Part shown: positions 11,714 to 22,302 of the stretch, piece by piece | How positions within the stretch are numbered: the first letter of the stretch is position 1 | How the letters are laid out: the number at the start of each line of letters is the position of its first letter | Assembly (NCBI GenBank): GCA_004369045.1 | Contig: ML213519.1 | Span: 1 to 64,000, forward strand | DNA: 64,000 nt | DNA from: Heliocybe sulcata | Taxonomy: Eukaryota; Basidiomycota; Agaricomycetes; Gloeophyllales; Gloeophyllaceae | Direction of reading: 5' to 3' | Notes under the pieces: model-generated | Told to the model about the DNA's origin: nothing | The model's input: the letters and a program-made list of their open reading frames with translations, nothing else | Database searches by the model: none | Made by a program: the position numbers and the translations under genes

Positions 11714-13677
11714 ACCCGCCGTTAGCCAATCTCGTGGAATATGCACTGGAGTGTTGTATACCTCTTCCCCAGGCTGGTCTCTCCTGGCCCGACGCTGTGG
11801 CTGGTGCAGGCGTAGCGCTCATGTTCGAGTTGGTGGCCACGCAGACACGGTGGCTCGAAGTGTTCCCGGTTCGTTGACGTTCTCGTAATATACCCCGTGT
11901 TCGTCGCTGCCAATTTCGGTTCTCGGTAACTGCACCCTCTCCTGCACCATGCAGCCAGCCCAGTCACTCGTCCGTATACAACTATGTACTCGCACTCGAA
12001 ATATTGCATCGCGAAACGTGCCAGAACCCAGCCTTTGCTACCAAGTATCAGCGGGAGTGCAACAACAAAGTACCGCTCATTCCATCGTGAAAGGCATACA
12101 TAGCTCTCCAAACCCTCAGAGACACCGACGCCAGCCGGGTTCACTCCCACAACCTATACCTTGAGTGGGCCCAAAGGCAAGCAAGACTTGGACAAGGACG
12201 GGCGACATACTTTGCGAGACGCGTGGAAGCCCAAGGCAGCGATATTCGTGAACGACCAACCAAGGACGATATCATCCCGCGCCACAGAAAAGCGACACTG
12301 CAAAGACCACCTTCGCCACCCCAGTCGACCTCGCACGTTGCAATCACACACTGTCGCCTCTTCCGTCTCCAGCACCTTCACTCCCAAAGCCCAACGACCC
12401 TAAAACTCGCACCCGAAAAGCCAATGACGCCCGTCCCTCGCACTCTAACTTTGTTCTCCAGATAACGTTTGCGCAGTTCCGATCGACAACAAGGTCCGTC
12501 ACGTCGAGAGGCAGGAATAGCTATAGAGCAATCGAATCACCCAGAAATATCCGGGCAGCGTGGGCTAGATCCCATTAATATCGCCCAGGACCTGCATACC
12601 ATTCGACGGCCATATGCAGCAGAGTGAGATTGGCTCGAGTGGGTAATGTCGAAGATGACGATTCCAGCACCAAGGCCTCTATGAAAGCTGTAAGCCAGAA
12701 TACTCGCAGTCTTGGCCAAGACGGGACCTCGATGGGAACGGAATTCAGGACAGGGACGTCTGGCGTACAAGAATCCGAAACGCGCGGGAGGGAGCATGAT
12801 AGACCAGCGAGCCCCGAGCTTGACACGGACCGGATACGAGAGAGCGTACCCACCGACTGAATCCGGTTCTTGAAATTTTGAAAGGTTGAGTTGAAAAGCT
12901 GAAACAGACGCGCCTAACGATGACCAGACAAGAATCGCCAGTCTCCACTATCCGAAAGCCTTGAAGCACTCTTGAGCGCAAAGCATGCGGGTCCGAGACA
13001 ATGGATGCTGGTGGATTTCGCTCTGAAGAGCAGATATTGAGGACGGGGCTTAACAGGAACAATTTGAATGGCGATCTGCATCGAAGAGCCGGTAGCTAGA
13101 CAAGTTTGAGGAGACATGTAAGCTTCCAAGTACTTTCGTGTCCTATCGCAAGGAACTTGGAGAAAAGTTAGTCCACGAGTTTGTTTGTCTCTGTATGTTC
13201 TGCAAGTGGCGTCTCTTGATCTTGTCCTATTGACATCCTGCCTGTGGTAAATGTCTGTCCTCACCGTCGTGTGGCACCCTACGCGCACCGGCCAGCTGTA
13301 AAGCTCCGCGACGGACCAAGGGCGCTCAGGAATTGATAGATCCCCGGAAGAATATCGCGTGTACACGTTCGAAACTTCTAGACGGGCTTATAGTTAGGCG
13401 CGCCCTAAAGATACACCTTTTGGAGACTCAAGAGCATGTCCTGTAGCGCGGATGGCTACGCCATACGATTCAGGATGGTGCTAGTCCATCATACTCATAT
13501 GGCGAACCAGGTATCCTCGGTCAGCGTGCAGTCGGCCTGAGTTCCACCAAATACTTCGTTGCACTCAAACCGTGCATGCCTGTATGTATATAAGCTATGC
13601 TTGGATGGCCTGCACTCGGTACGATTGAGCACTCTTCAGACTTACCTGCCACTGTCAGGTAGACTGAAATTGTTGCC
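11714..13677. other. Intergenic, no gene recognised
   Basis: About 2 kb between the 5' regions of the RCC1-PHD gene (minus) and the GLTP gene (plus). Open frames up to about 150 codons occur, but none shows a family signature or an exon chain. The first few hundred bases may contain the missing first exon of the RCC1-PHD gene. Confidence 0.45.
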
Positions 13678-13705
13678 GCGAGATTAGATGCCAATCTAAT
13701 CTCGC
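13678..13705. repeat. 11-bp perfect hairpin upstream of GLTP
   Basis: GCGAGATTAGA at 13678-13688 is the exact reverse complement of TCTAATCTCGC at 13695-13705, with a 6-base loop. It lies 74 bases before the GLTP start codon, in the promoter or 5' UTR. A smaller hairpin (TACCTG/CAGGTA, about 13643-13661) sits just upstream. Role unknown. Confidence 0.6.
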
Positions 13706-13778
13706 CCGGAAAACGCCGCCGATCACTCAAGGGCGACCCTCCAGCCTCGCATGTCTTGCACGTTGCCTCCCTCCCGCC

Positions 13779-14615
13779 ATGTCCACACCGTACTTCGAGA
13801 CCGTCAAGGTGCGCCCCTTCCGAGTCCCCACCATTCGTCGTTGACTGGTCACTAGTCCTTCGCCGACGTCCCCATCACCGACGACGGCGTCGACACCCCC
13901 GCATTCATCGAAGCGTCCGATGGGCTGATCACCATGTTCGGTGTGCCTCCCTCCTCTCCCTCCCCCGCCTGCGTCTGACCCGGCGCAGACCTCTTCGGAT
14001 CGGCAGTGTTTGGCTTCGTGCAGAACGATCTCAAGACAAATCTCGGCGTGCGTCCCTTCCTCTTTCGCTCCCCACTCGCCACGACAGGCCACCCAGGGCG
14101 TCCGCGACAAATATCACAACGCACGTGACCGCTCGCCCACGCTCGAGAAGCTCGTAACGTCTGAAGCGGCAGAGGGCCACAAGTACACGACCCAGTGTCT
14201 CACCCGCTTCATCCGGTCCGTTCCTCTCCGTGTGTAAGTATTTTGCCTAACCACCCCGAAAGAGGCCTGCTCTTCACCCTCACCGCCCTCCGCCACACCC
14301 AGTCCTCTCCCTCCGCCGAGATCCACACCTGCTTCAAGAAAGCCTACGACGAGGTCCTCCGGCACCAACACGGCTGGGCCGTGCGCTCCGTCGTCTCCGT
14401 AAGCTCCTTTTCCGTCACGCTCTCCTCCCTTGAATGCCCTCCCACAGCTCGCCATCCTCTCCGTCCCCACCCGCCACACCTTCTTCACCCAACTGGCCCA
14501 AGGCGGCGACCCCTCCCTGCTCCAATCAGAGCTCACCAAGTGGCTCGATGGCCTCGACGTCGTGGTGAAGCGGATGAAGGCCTTTCTTGAGGAGGGGGGC
14601 CATGGGAAGGTGTAG
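13779..14615 (+). CDS. Glycolipid transfer protein (GLTP domain)
   Basis: Six exons (13779-13808, 13856-13940, 13989-14047, 14088-14215, 14263-14398, 14448-14615) splice in frame to a 201-residue protein, the usual size for a single-domain GLTP. GLTPs move glycosphingolipids between membranes in the cytosol using an all-helical two-layer fold. Support comes from the order of family blocks: FGFVQNDLKTNLG (Asp-x3-Asn of the sugar-headgroup site), YHNARDRSPTLEKLV, TRFIRGLLFTLTALRH, and HQHGWAVRSVVS carrying the conserved His, followed by a C-terminal helix region ending KAFLEEGGHGKV. The fourth intron uses a less common GTCCGT donor. The gene appears intact. It reads away from the RCC1-PHD gene and ends about 330 bases before the CACTA element. 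Confidence 0.9.
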
Positions 14616-14942
14616 CACGACGAGGAGTCGCATGTTTAGGGCGACAAACAGGAGACGCAAAGCGTTATTTACCACCACATATTACGGACTCTGTCGTTGT
14701 CTTCGCTGACATCTACCGTTTCGCTGCAGTGGTCTTTCCGGTGTCTCATTTTCCCCCTATTGTCTTTCCTGAACGTCCAACTCTGGCGACATATTCTGCT
14801 TTGCTCCATCGATGCACTGCCTTTGTCGTCGATAAAGTCTTGGCTCCTCCGTCACGTGCTCTACCGCTCGATGCGAAATGGCTCCTTTGACCGAGGTCTG
14901 ATAAAGAACGTTCGTGTGTTAATCATGGACATCAGCATGCAT
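14616..14942. other. Intergenic between GLTP and CACTA element
   Basis: About 330 bases holding the GLTP 3' end. The last three bases (CAT, 14940-14942) form the left half of the transposon target duplication. Nothing else is seen. Confidence 0.5.
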
Positions 14943-14969
14943 CACTGCGCAAAATCCGAGATCACGCAC
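14943..14969 (+). repeat. CACTA element left terminal inverted repeat
   Basis: The outer 27 bases begin CACTGCGCAAAATCC and end AGATCACGCAC. They match the inverted right end with one mismatch. The preceding bases CAT are the target duplication. Confidence 0.92.
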
Positions 14970-15375
14970 CCGGGTAATGGCGAGACAATGTGCAGATTTC
15001 GCGCGGATTGTCCCGAGATCTTAGCCAAGTCACGATATGCTGTAACGTGTTGTGAATGATAACATTCCGCATGCATTAGTCTGAGATTGTCGCAGTATCA
15101 CGCGCAGGTTATCGTTCAAGGTAATCTAGCACCACCGAGTGCTAGCCGCGGTCCGCGGCCTGCATCGGTATTGCATAATAAGCACTCTGATATCCTTTCT
15201 GCTACCTCGAGCGCACCCAATAGACATATGCAGCTGCTTTTATTGACAAGAGTGGATCATAGCTGGTACATGCCCTAGAAGAGCAACAGCCACTACAAGT
15301 ACATCATTCTGATTCCACAGCGACGCGTCACATATACATGCATCCCCGAGCTCTGATATTGCCGTAGCATCAAGC

Positions 15376-16964
15376 ATGGCGCCTGGCGCGAACGCTGCTC
15401 GGCTTGACGCGGCTGTCCAAGCCATCGAAAATCTAGAAAAGCAGGTTGAGAACTTGAAGAAAACTGTCGAGAAAGCCGAGAAGATTTCGCAGGTTGCCCA
15501 AGCCCGTATTGCAGTATTAGAAGAAGAGAACAGTGTGATTTTGAAGCGCTTGAAAGTCTTGGAGAAGTCGGAAGGTATCGTACTTGTCGCCACGAAGGAT
15601 CAGCAAGAGACGGAGGGGGCGGTTACTGGACTGGATGGCACAGGCCCCGAGCCACCCCCAGCTGGAGGCGAAGAAGACGCTGAAGATGTTCTCGCTGTCA
15701 GTAAGAAGGCCGGAGATTCGAAGCCAATCAAAGTACGTACGGATTAGCCGCTCCATCCTTACGAGAAATCATGTTATTTGTGATAATGAATTCCGCATCT
15801 GCAGGAGCTTGTTACAATATTGTTCAACCATCTCATGGGCACTGACAGTGTGAAGCCAAGGGACTTACCGCTCTATCCGTTCGGCATTGACCCAACGAAT
15901 GAAAGCTGGCCGAAGAGCGAGCGCGGCACCCCTCTAACTCGCTTCAACTGGGACAAGAGTGCCGATTCAGGCATTAATAAGGTTGGTATTGAAGCGATCT
16001 TCAACCTAGCGAAGTCCAACGGTGCCGATCACTGTCCAGCCGCGAAGAGTGGCCTCGAGAAGATCCAAGATGTTCATTTACGAGGTCGAATAGTCACCAA
16101 GTTCAAGTACTACGCCCGAGAGTGGAAGAAGTCAAAGAAGCCACTGCAGGAAGCTGCGGAGGATGACAATGATGAGGAGTTTGAGGACGCTGACAGCACG
16201 AGCAAGCCGCTTCAGGATCGGGCGCACAAGAATACCCGCGCCACCTCCGTAAGCATATAGTCGGATATGATGCAGCAGAGACTCACCGAGGCACTCAGAA
16301 ACTCGCTGCTAGAGAGCGTAAGCGTGGGCGTTCAGAGTATACTGATCCTAAGTACAACTCCGCATTTACTATCAATGCTATGTCGGATGACGAGGATGAT
16401 CCTGAACGCATACCAAGTGATCCCATACAATACATCAGCCGGATACCATCATACCGCAGTGAACTTGTATGTCACTCTCCTAACTGCGATAAAACTCATG
16501 TTGAGCAGGTCGGCATCCAGGTGCAGCGGATTTACGACGACGTGGACAAGATCCCCGACCCAGATCCAGATAAAGCCAAGAAGATGACCAGGCGAGTCCG
16601 AGGGACCATCAAGGAATGCGATCCTCCTGCAGCAAAGCATATCCGCAACAAAATACGGGTCTGGCAGGTTAAGCCAGAGCTCCTTGATCAGAACAAACAC
16701 TGGCTCGAAAATGGAAGGATTGTCGCCAGCGGTATAGCCTGGGGAGATGATGCAGATCCAGTAGAGGCTGACGAGAGGGACATGGGTAGGAAGCGGGGGT
16801 CGTCGATGGATGACGAAGGACACCGTACGAAAGTGATCGTCCTCGATGAGGTTCAAGATAGCGAGGCGAGCGCAGCCTGTGTACCTGCAGGTCTTGAGCA
16901 GCGGAGGCAGCAGCTTGCGATGCTAAGAACGGACCCAAGATATGCCGAGGTATTCACAGAATAA
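15376..16964 (+). CDS. Accessory gene of CACTA element, coiled-coil N-terminus
   Basis: First exon 15376-15732 encodes MAPGANAARLDAAVQ followed by a strong heptad coiled coil (about residues 15-75, Leu/Val/Glu/Lys rich) and an acidic linker. After an intron (15733-15804) the second exon encodes ELVTILFNHLMGTD and a conserved-looking segment with PLYPFGIDPTNESWP, FNWDKSADSGIN and VHLRGRIVTKFKYYAREW. A further spliced part includes RKRGRSEYTDPKYNSAF, an acidic patch, and a segment ending RRQQLAMLRTDPRYAEVFTE before TAA 16962-16964. I could not fix every splice site between 16,240 and 16,400. No catalytic motif is visible. Its position inside the terminal repeats and its convergent arrangement with the transposase make it the second gene of the transposon, perhaps a DNA-binding or assembly partner like TNPA of plant En/Spm; that role is inference from position. 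Confidence 0.65.
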
Positions 16965-16993
16965 CCAATAGCTATAGACGTGTTGTAGAATGG

Positions 16994-19900
16994 TCAGAAC
17001 AATCGTATAATATCTGCGCATTGCTCGTTGAAATCCTGCTCCGCTTCATCCATCCATTCTTCGTCGGGTTCGATACCTGTCTGATAGGTGATATCGAAGC
17101 TGAGATCAAGCATTCTGATGTGATATAAAGAGGAGGTGCACGTACACGGTCAAATGAGTGGACAATCGACAAGTAGCGGTGCTCCTGATTGTCGGCTGCA
17201 TTGCCTGGCACAGCAACTGCAAAGTCTGTCGGTATCACAGCGACGGGAGCAGCGATATTTGTGGTTGCGACAACTTCAGCTTCTTCAAAGAGGTCATGAT
17301 AGACGGCATGGATTCCGAGGTCTGTAGTACTATATGATAGTGCATTAGTTGCAAGAGATATAGACGAGATGATCCACCGAACTATAAGCCCCATGGCAGC
17401 ACCGGGATATGTTCATCGGAGACCATCTTCCTCACGACGGAGCAAGCACAGACGGTCTACCTCTCAGAGTCAGTTCAAAATGATATAAGAGCTCGCATGG
17501 GGCGCGGAATTCTGGAAAATCTATGCAAGCAAAACAATCAGCTTGTGTCCGTACTGCTGTTGAGCAGCCGTAACGGATTCCATCCTTATAGATGAATGGC
17601 AGCATTCTAGCGGAACGGGCACCAACAAACATTGTTGCATTTGGATCCGGAGTTAAATCGTCGATGATGTGGATATCAGGCCAGAGCTTCTGGCAATAGA
17701 CAAGGAGCATGCCATATATTGACTTGTCCTTGAGTTTGTGAAGATTTGTCAGCTGCTTTTGACCCTTTGGCGGGCGAATTGCGCCATCTGCACTTCGCCG
17801 TCCCAAGATCAGTGCACATCAGCAATTGGGTACAGACGTACCGGCTGCAAAACTTGCTAATTGTGTCTCCAAGGTACCCCTACTAGGGCACTCCCTTGTC
17901 AAGATCCTCTTCACTATGTTCCTCTCCATTGGGCTTGCATCCTCCGGGACGAGACGGGCCTACTTACGAAAGTATTGTCAGATTAATGGAAGGGAGATTG
18001 AACAGCTTACCAGTTCATGAAGTCGCTGCTTCATAACCCAATGGCGAAGAAGTGTTAACTCCATCTCACCAGATGCATGGCCATTCAAGTTTACGTCCTC
18101 GAGGATGTTGTTGAACCGCTCATACGGGAATAGCCACCATCCGTAGGCAGGGCCGTATCGCCTGAAATGCCTCTCGTAATGCATTGCCAGGTGGTAGTTG
18201 ATCGTCAAGGAGACTCCAAGCTCAATGAGACCCTCCGAGAGCAGGCGCATATAGCGTTGTCCCCTGCGAACTTCATTCATTGAGATCTCTCGAGCAGCCA
18301 GAATACGCTCCGCAACTGAGAGATAGAGCGCGAGCTTGTAGACTTTGCAAAGACTACGGTCCCATGTTGGTTGGCTGGTAGATTGTCGTGGGATCGGTGG
18401 AGATATATCAGGAATATTGCCAGAGTCATCACGCCAGCAGAGCCAGAGGATTGTTGGCTGGATGTTGCACCAGCGACGCCATTCATCGCATTTCTGCAGG
18501 GAATGCTGTTCGCTCAGCTTGAGAATGAATATTCAGTATGAATGAGTATTATCAAGGCTGCATAGTTAAATAAAATCTCACATACATTTGTTGGAAGGCG
18601 ACCAATTGTTGAAGGCCATATTATATTATTGATATACTTTTCATAGGAGCGCCATTGTGCTGCGTTCAGTAAGTACCCAGCGACGATGACCGATGCATGG
18701 AAGTGTGCAACTATGCCTTCAGTAGAATATGCATTAGTCGCGCAAATACGAAGAACTGTGAGCGCGGTATCAAACCATATATGTTATGCATCGGATCAAG
18801 GGGCGCGTTCTGAATCGGACGCCATCCCGGAATGTCATTCAGACATGAATAGCGCGATCCGTGCTCGTCTAGTATTGCGGTACGTTCTTTCTTTGTTTTT
18901 GCTGTTCTTGACCGTTCGGCATGGCGCAGCTGCACAAAATCGTTGCGGAGCATGAAGTCTGTACAACGTGTCAGAATGGATTGTGCCGGGAGTTCATGGA
19001 ATGAGTCAGTCCTACTATCGATATCATAGCCGCTCGGTAGATTAATTTCGTCCAGAGAGACATGGCATACATTGCACGGATGTGTCTTGTGAGAATGCCC
19101 AGCAGCCCCAGTGCCCTTGCGTGATGCAGGAATATCAGAACACTTCATGCCGCAGGTGCAGTGGACTTGGGGAGGAATACGGTGCCCATACATGTCCATG
19201 ACAAGGCCTACCCATCTACATTAGCCTTGACAGAGATTTACATGGGGATAGGTATCGCACTTACCTGCATATAGCAGCTTTATTTCATCCTTAAGCGGTT
19301 CCATAGTGTGATTAAGCTGCTCTAGACTTGGCTCCTTGGGGCCGGGGATAGTCGTAACTAGATGAACATTGCACTCCAAAAAGCGGATGCTTCGGCTAAG
19401 GTTATTGAAGACTATATATACACCTCCAGCAGAGTGTGGCCGGTTCTCCGTGATACCAAACCTTTCGCGCCAATAGATCAGTTTAAGAATGAGGTACTGT
19501 AAGCCGCACTCACCAGTCCATATTAATCGCCATATTCAGTCCAACATCGCAGTCGACAAGCCGCTGTCTAGATCCAGGAGCAACCTCAATATCACTTATC
19601 CCGCCATCATGGCGAACAGTCCTCTTGAGACCAACATCAAATCCAGACCATCCAGTCCCGTCATAGATGTCCTTCATCGGCTCGTCGTCAGGAATAGGAG
19701 AGCGCTGCGAGTCGCAAGATGTATCTCGAAGGTTTGCAATGAAGTCTGGCCGCATGAGAAATCTTCGGACTGCTGGTATCAGAGGCGAGTACGGCTGTAT
19801 CTTTGCTGGTACTCGACGAAAGGAATACTCTTCACCCTTTTTCGGATGACCAGCATAGCGCTTTTCGCGATAGACGATGCCTTTGCATTTCTTGACTTGG

Positions 19901-20844
19901 CACTTAGGCAATGGTAGCAGGTCGATTTTATCCCTGGAGTAGTGCTTGTAGCATGAAGTGCAAATAGGGTATTGAATTATGAAGTCGTCAGGATGCAAGC
20001 CAAGACGCCGTTTGACAGTAACCAGAGACTTTGCAGGTTTCGGGTGGTTCGGAAGCGATTGGAAAGAGCTGATAATGTCCAGAGAGTCCAGGAGCTTTCT
20101 CGTGCTGGCTGCTTCCGTCAGCCCGTCATTTATATGCGCATCCATAGCTTGGAGATATGCAAGGCGAACTTGGAACATCTCCCGGAATGCAGGGAGATCG
20201 GACGACAGCGAGACAGTGTCGAAGTCCTCTTCGGAGGCAGGTAAAGCCTCAGGAGATGTTCCAGAGTCTGTATACGGTGCCGGCACATCACTATTCAAGT
20301 CTCCAGCCTCGCTCGAACATGTGGGATCCACCTCAATCTCTTCGGGAGCTGGAGTCATCGCAATATCAAGGTCGAGCAGTGGAACCTGACCGTGAGAGTG
20401 CTCTTCCATGACCATGCTGCCATTTTCATCCTGGTTGAAGCCCATATCCACATTGTCGAAACCATCATGATCACCGAACTCCAGCTCTGAGCCTCCAATG
20501 GATGAGATGTCTTGTGCAGCCTCGGAGAAGCAATCCCAGGCCACTCCAGTCGAATCATCAGTGGCTTCCGAGGCCGAGACACTCGCTTCATAGACTGGTG
20601 GGGCCTCTCCAGATGGCGGGTGTATTGGATCAGCCTGCTGTCCTGAGCTAGAAGAACCAGGATCGCCAGGTACTTGTGTCTCCGCTTGGGCAGGTGCTGC
20701 AGAAACTACATGTGCTGCCAGGAGCTGAGCATCTCTCCTCTTGTGCCGGGCAGCGGTCTGCTTCTTCTGCCAGCTGAATCCTTCTGGAAGTGAACTGCAG
20801 ATAGTGCGACAAGTACACCGAACGAAGTGGGCCACTGAGGACAT
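16994..20844 (-). CDS. Tnp2-family (CACTA) transposase
   Basis: Minus-strand multi-exon gene starting at the ATG at 20844 (MSSVAHFVRCTC) and ending at TGA 16994-16996 after an acidic tail (EPDEEWMDEAEQ). Exon 1 carries an N-terminal Cys motif with PEGFSW, a long acidic Ser/Pro region, then the tnp2-type block KIQPYSPLIPAVRRFLMRPD and RLVDCDVGLNMAINMDW, joined by a clean splice (donor near 19,510) to FGITENRPHSAGGVYIV. The next exon has the HCTCGMKCSD ... HPCNVCHVSL cysteine region, then LNDIPGWRPIQNAPLDPMHN, which fits the acidic core of the family. Near 18,100 is YGPAYGWWLFPYERFN with NGHASGEMELTLLRHW, diagnostic for this family. The C-terminal part includes FIYKDGIRYG near 17,590. It would cut and re-join DNA at the element's CACTG ends. 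Several introns are hard to place, so intactness is likely but not proven. Confidence 0.85.
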
Positions 20845-21135
20845 GGCGAAGAGCAAGGGGGCATAGAGAAATCAATGCTCAGGAGGACAAGGAGACCATG
20901 GGATCGTCGTGCGCAGTGTCATGCTCGAGCTCGATCAGACGCGTCACGCTCTAGTCTGGAGGTCACATGCATATATCGTGCGCATGATTGCAATCATGTG
21001 CACCAGGCTTGGTATAATGTGTGGATTATGTGTGCGTAACTAGCGGATTAGACTAAGATTACCATAAATGTGAGATCTAAACAAAATGTCGAGACAACCT
21101 GTGCGAAATCTCAAGATCCTCACGACATTATCTGA

Positions 21136-21162
21136 GTGCGTGATCTGGGATTTTGCGCAGTG
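21136..21162 (-). repeat. CACTA element right terminal inverted repeat
   Basis: The last 27 bases end TTTTGCGCAGTG and match the inverted left end with one mismatch. The following CAT (21163-21165) completes the target duplication. Confidence 0.92.
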
Positions 21163-22302
21163 CATATCGTAGGTACCGTCCGTATGCTCCGTAACCATAC
21201 ATGCTTCACTATCCACGATCCCGAACACATCCTCATTCAGAGTATCAGTTTCACTGCAACGCTTCATTCCTCCTCCAGCGACAATTTCCTCTAGCTCCCA
21301 CATATGCTATGACTCTTAACGGTTGTTGCCAAGAGTCCACTCTAGAAATTGTGGGCGTAGACCAGATGTGTTCTCGCAGGGCCAACTGTACACGGCTCTA
21401 TCGAGGATACACCGTGAAAGTCATGCAAAGGTTAGCCTGTGCCCTGGGGAGACAACCGCTCTGACTATTATGAACATACGAAGAATTGCTGTCTTAGTAA
21501 TCTACTCCTATATATGCTGCCCCATGTGTTCTATACCCTCGCCACCGGCGAATCTTGTTGATATCACTCCTGTCCCAGCTAAATGTCAATATTGTCTGCG
21601 AACGGCAAGCTGACAACTGACTATCATAAATCGCCATGAAGATAACACCAGGACCCTACACGCGCCACGCAAGACAGCCCACAATCCCTGCTCCCAGAAG
21701 GACGTATTCATATGCAGGTCCATCTTACACAACACAGAGCCTGATCCGCGCTCTCTTCACAGCAGAAAGAACGTATGCACCCGTGACATCCGAAAGCGCT
21801 GCACGCTCGACTCTCGCACAATTCCACCACTGGAAAACACGAGAGACGTTCAAAAGGCATGTTATCAAGCACGCGTGGACGACGAGGAGGACCCAGATAT
21901 CCGCGACCCCATCCGCATGCACTTGGGCAAAGACGTGCGCCTGCCGTACGTGGCGCTCCAGATGACCGGCGAACACGACATGAATTCGATCCTCGCCGCG
22001 ACGCGGAAGGCAGCGTGCGCAGCTAGGTGTCTACCACCACCAGCAAGCGTAACAATGACGACTCCGGGATTGGCAATGACGCGGCGGATGCATCACGACG
22101 CCGGCGACGGAGCTCTCCCAAAAGAAGATCAGGAGAAGAGTCAGCAAACGCACAAACGCGCGGAGCGGGATCGGCGAGAACCATGGCTTCACGCTGGATC
22201 AAGTGGACACGCTAGCCAAACACCCTCGGACCCTCAAGCAAAGGTGTCTGCGCCATGGCCGTGATCATGCTCACACGCCCTGCGATACAGTACATCCTGA
22301 GC
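21163..22302. other. Region between CACTA element and FunK1 gene
   Basis: About 1.1 kb. An open frame around 21,636-21,965 and an overlapping one at 21,875-22,264 (with RDPIRMHLGKDVRLPY) have some protein-like character, but I recognise no family and see no certain exon chain. It may be a fragment of an unidentified gene. The 3' end of the FunK1 gene also lies here. Confidence 0.4.

Larger units (their letters stand above)
14943..21162. mobile_element. CACTA-type (CMC/Tnp2) DNA transposon, complete ends
   Basis: Both ends can be set to the base. The left end begins CACTGCGCAAAATCC and the right end is its inverted counterpart; the outer 27 bases match at 26 positions, and weaker inverted similarity continues for about 80 bases. 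The element is flanked by a 3-bp direct repeat, CAT, at 14940-14942 and 21163-21165, the target-site duplication size expected for CACTA elements. The termini start CACTG rather than CACTA. Inside are two convergent genes: a Tnp2-like transposase on the minus strand and a coiled-coil protein gene on the plus strand, with stop codons about 30 bases apart. At 6,220 bases with both ends, both genes and a matching duplication, it looks like a fairly recent and possibly autonomous copy. Confidence 0.92.

Noticed and set aside
17060-17085. Possible tRNA B-box-like GGGTTCGATACC
   Set aside because: It lies within the transposase coding sequence and no cloverleaf or A-box could be built around it.
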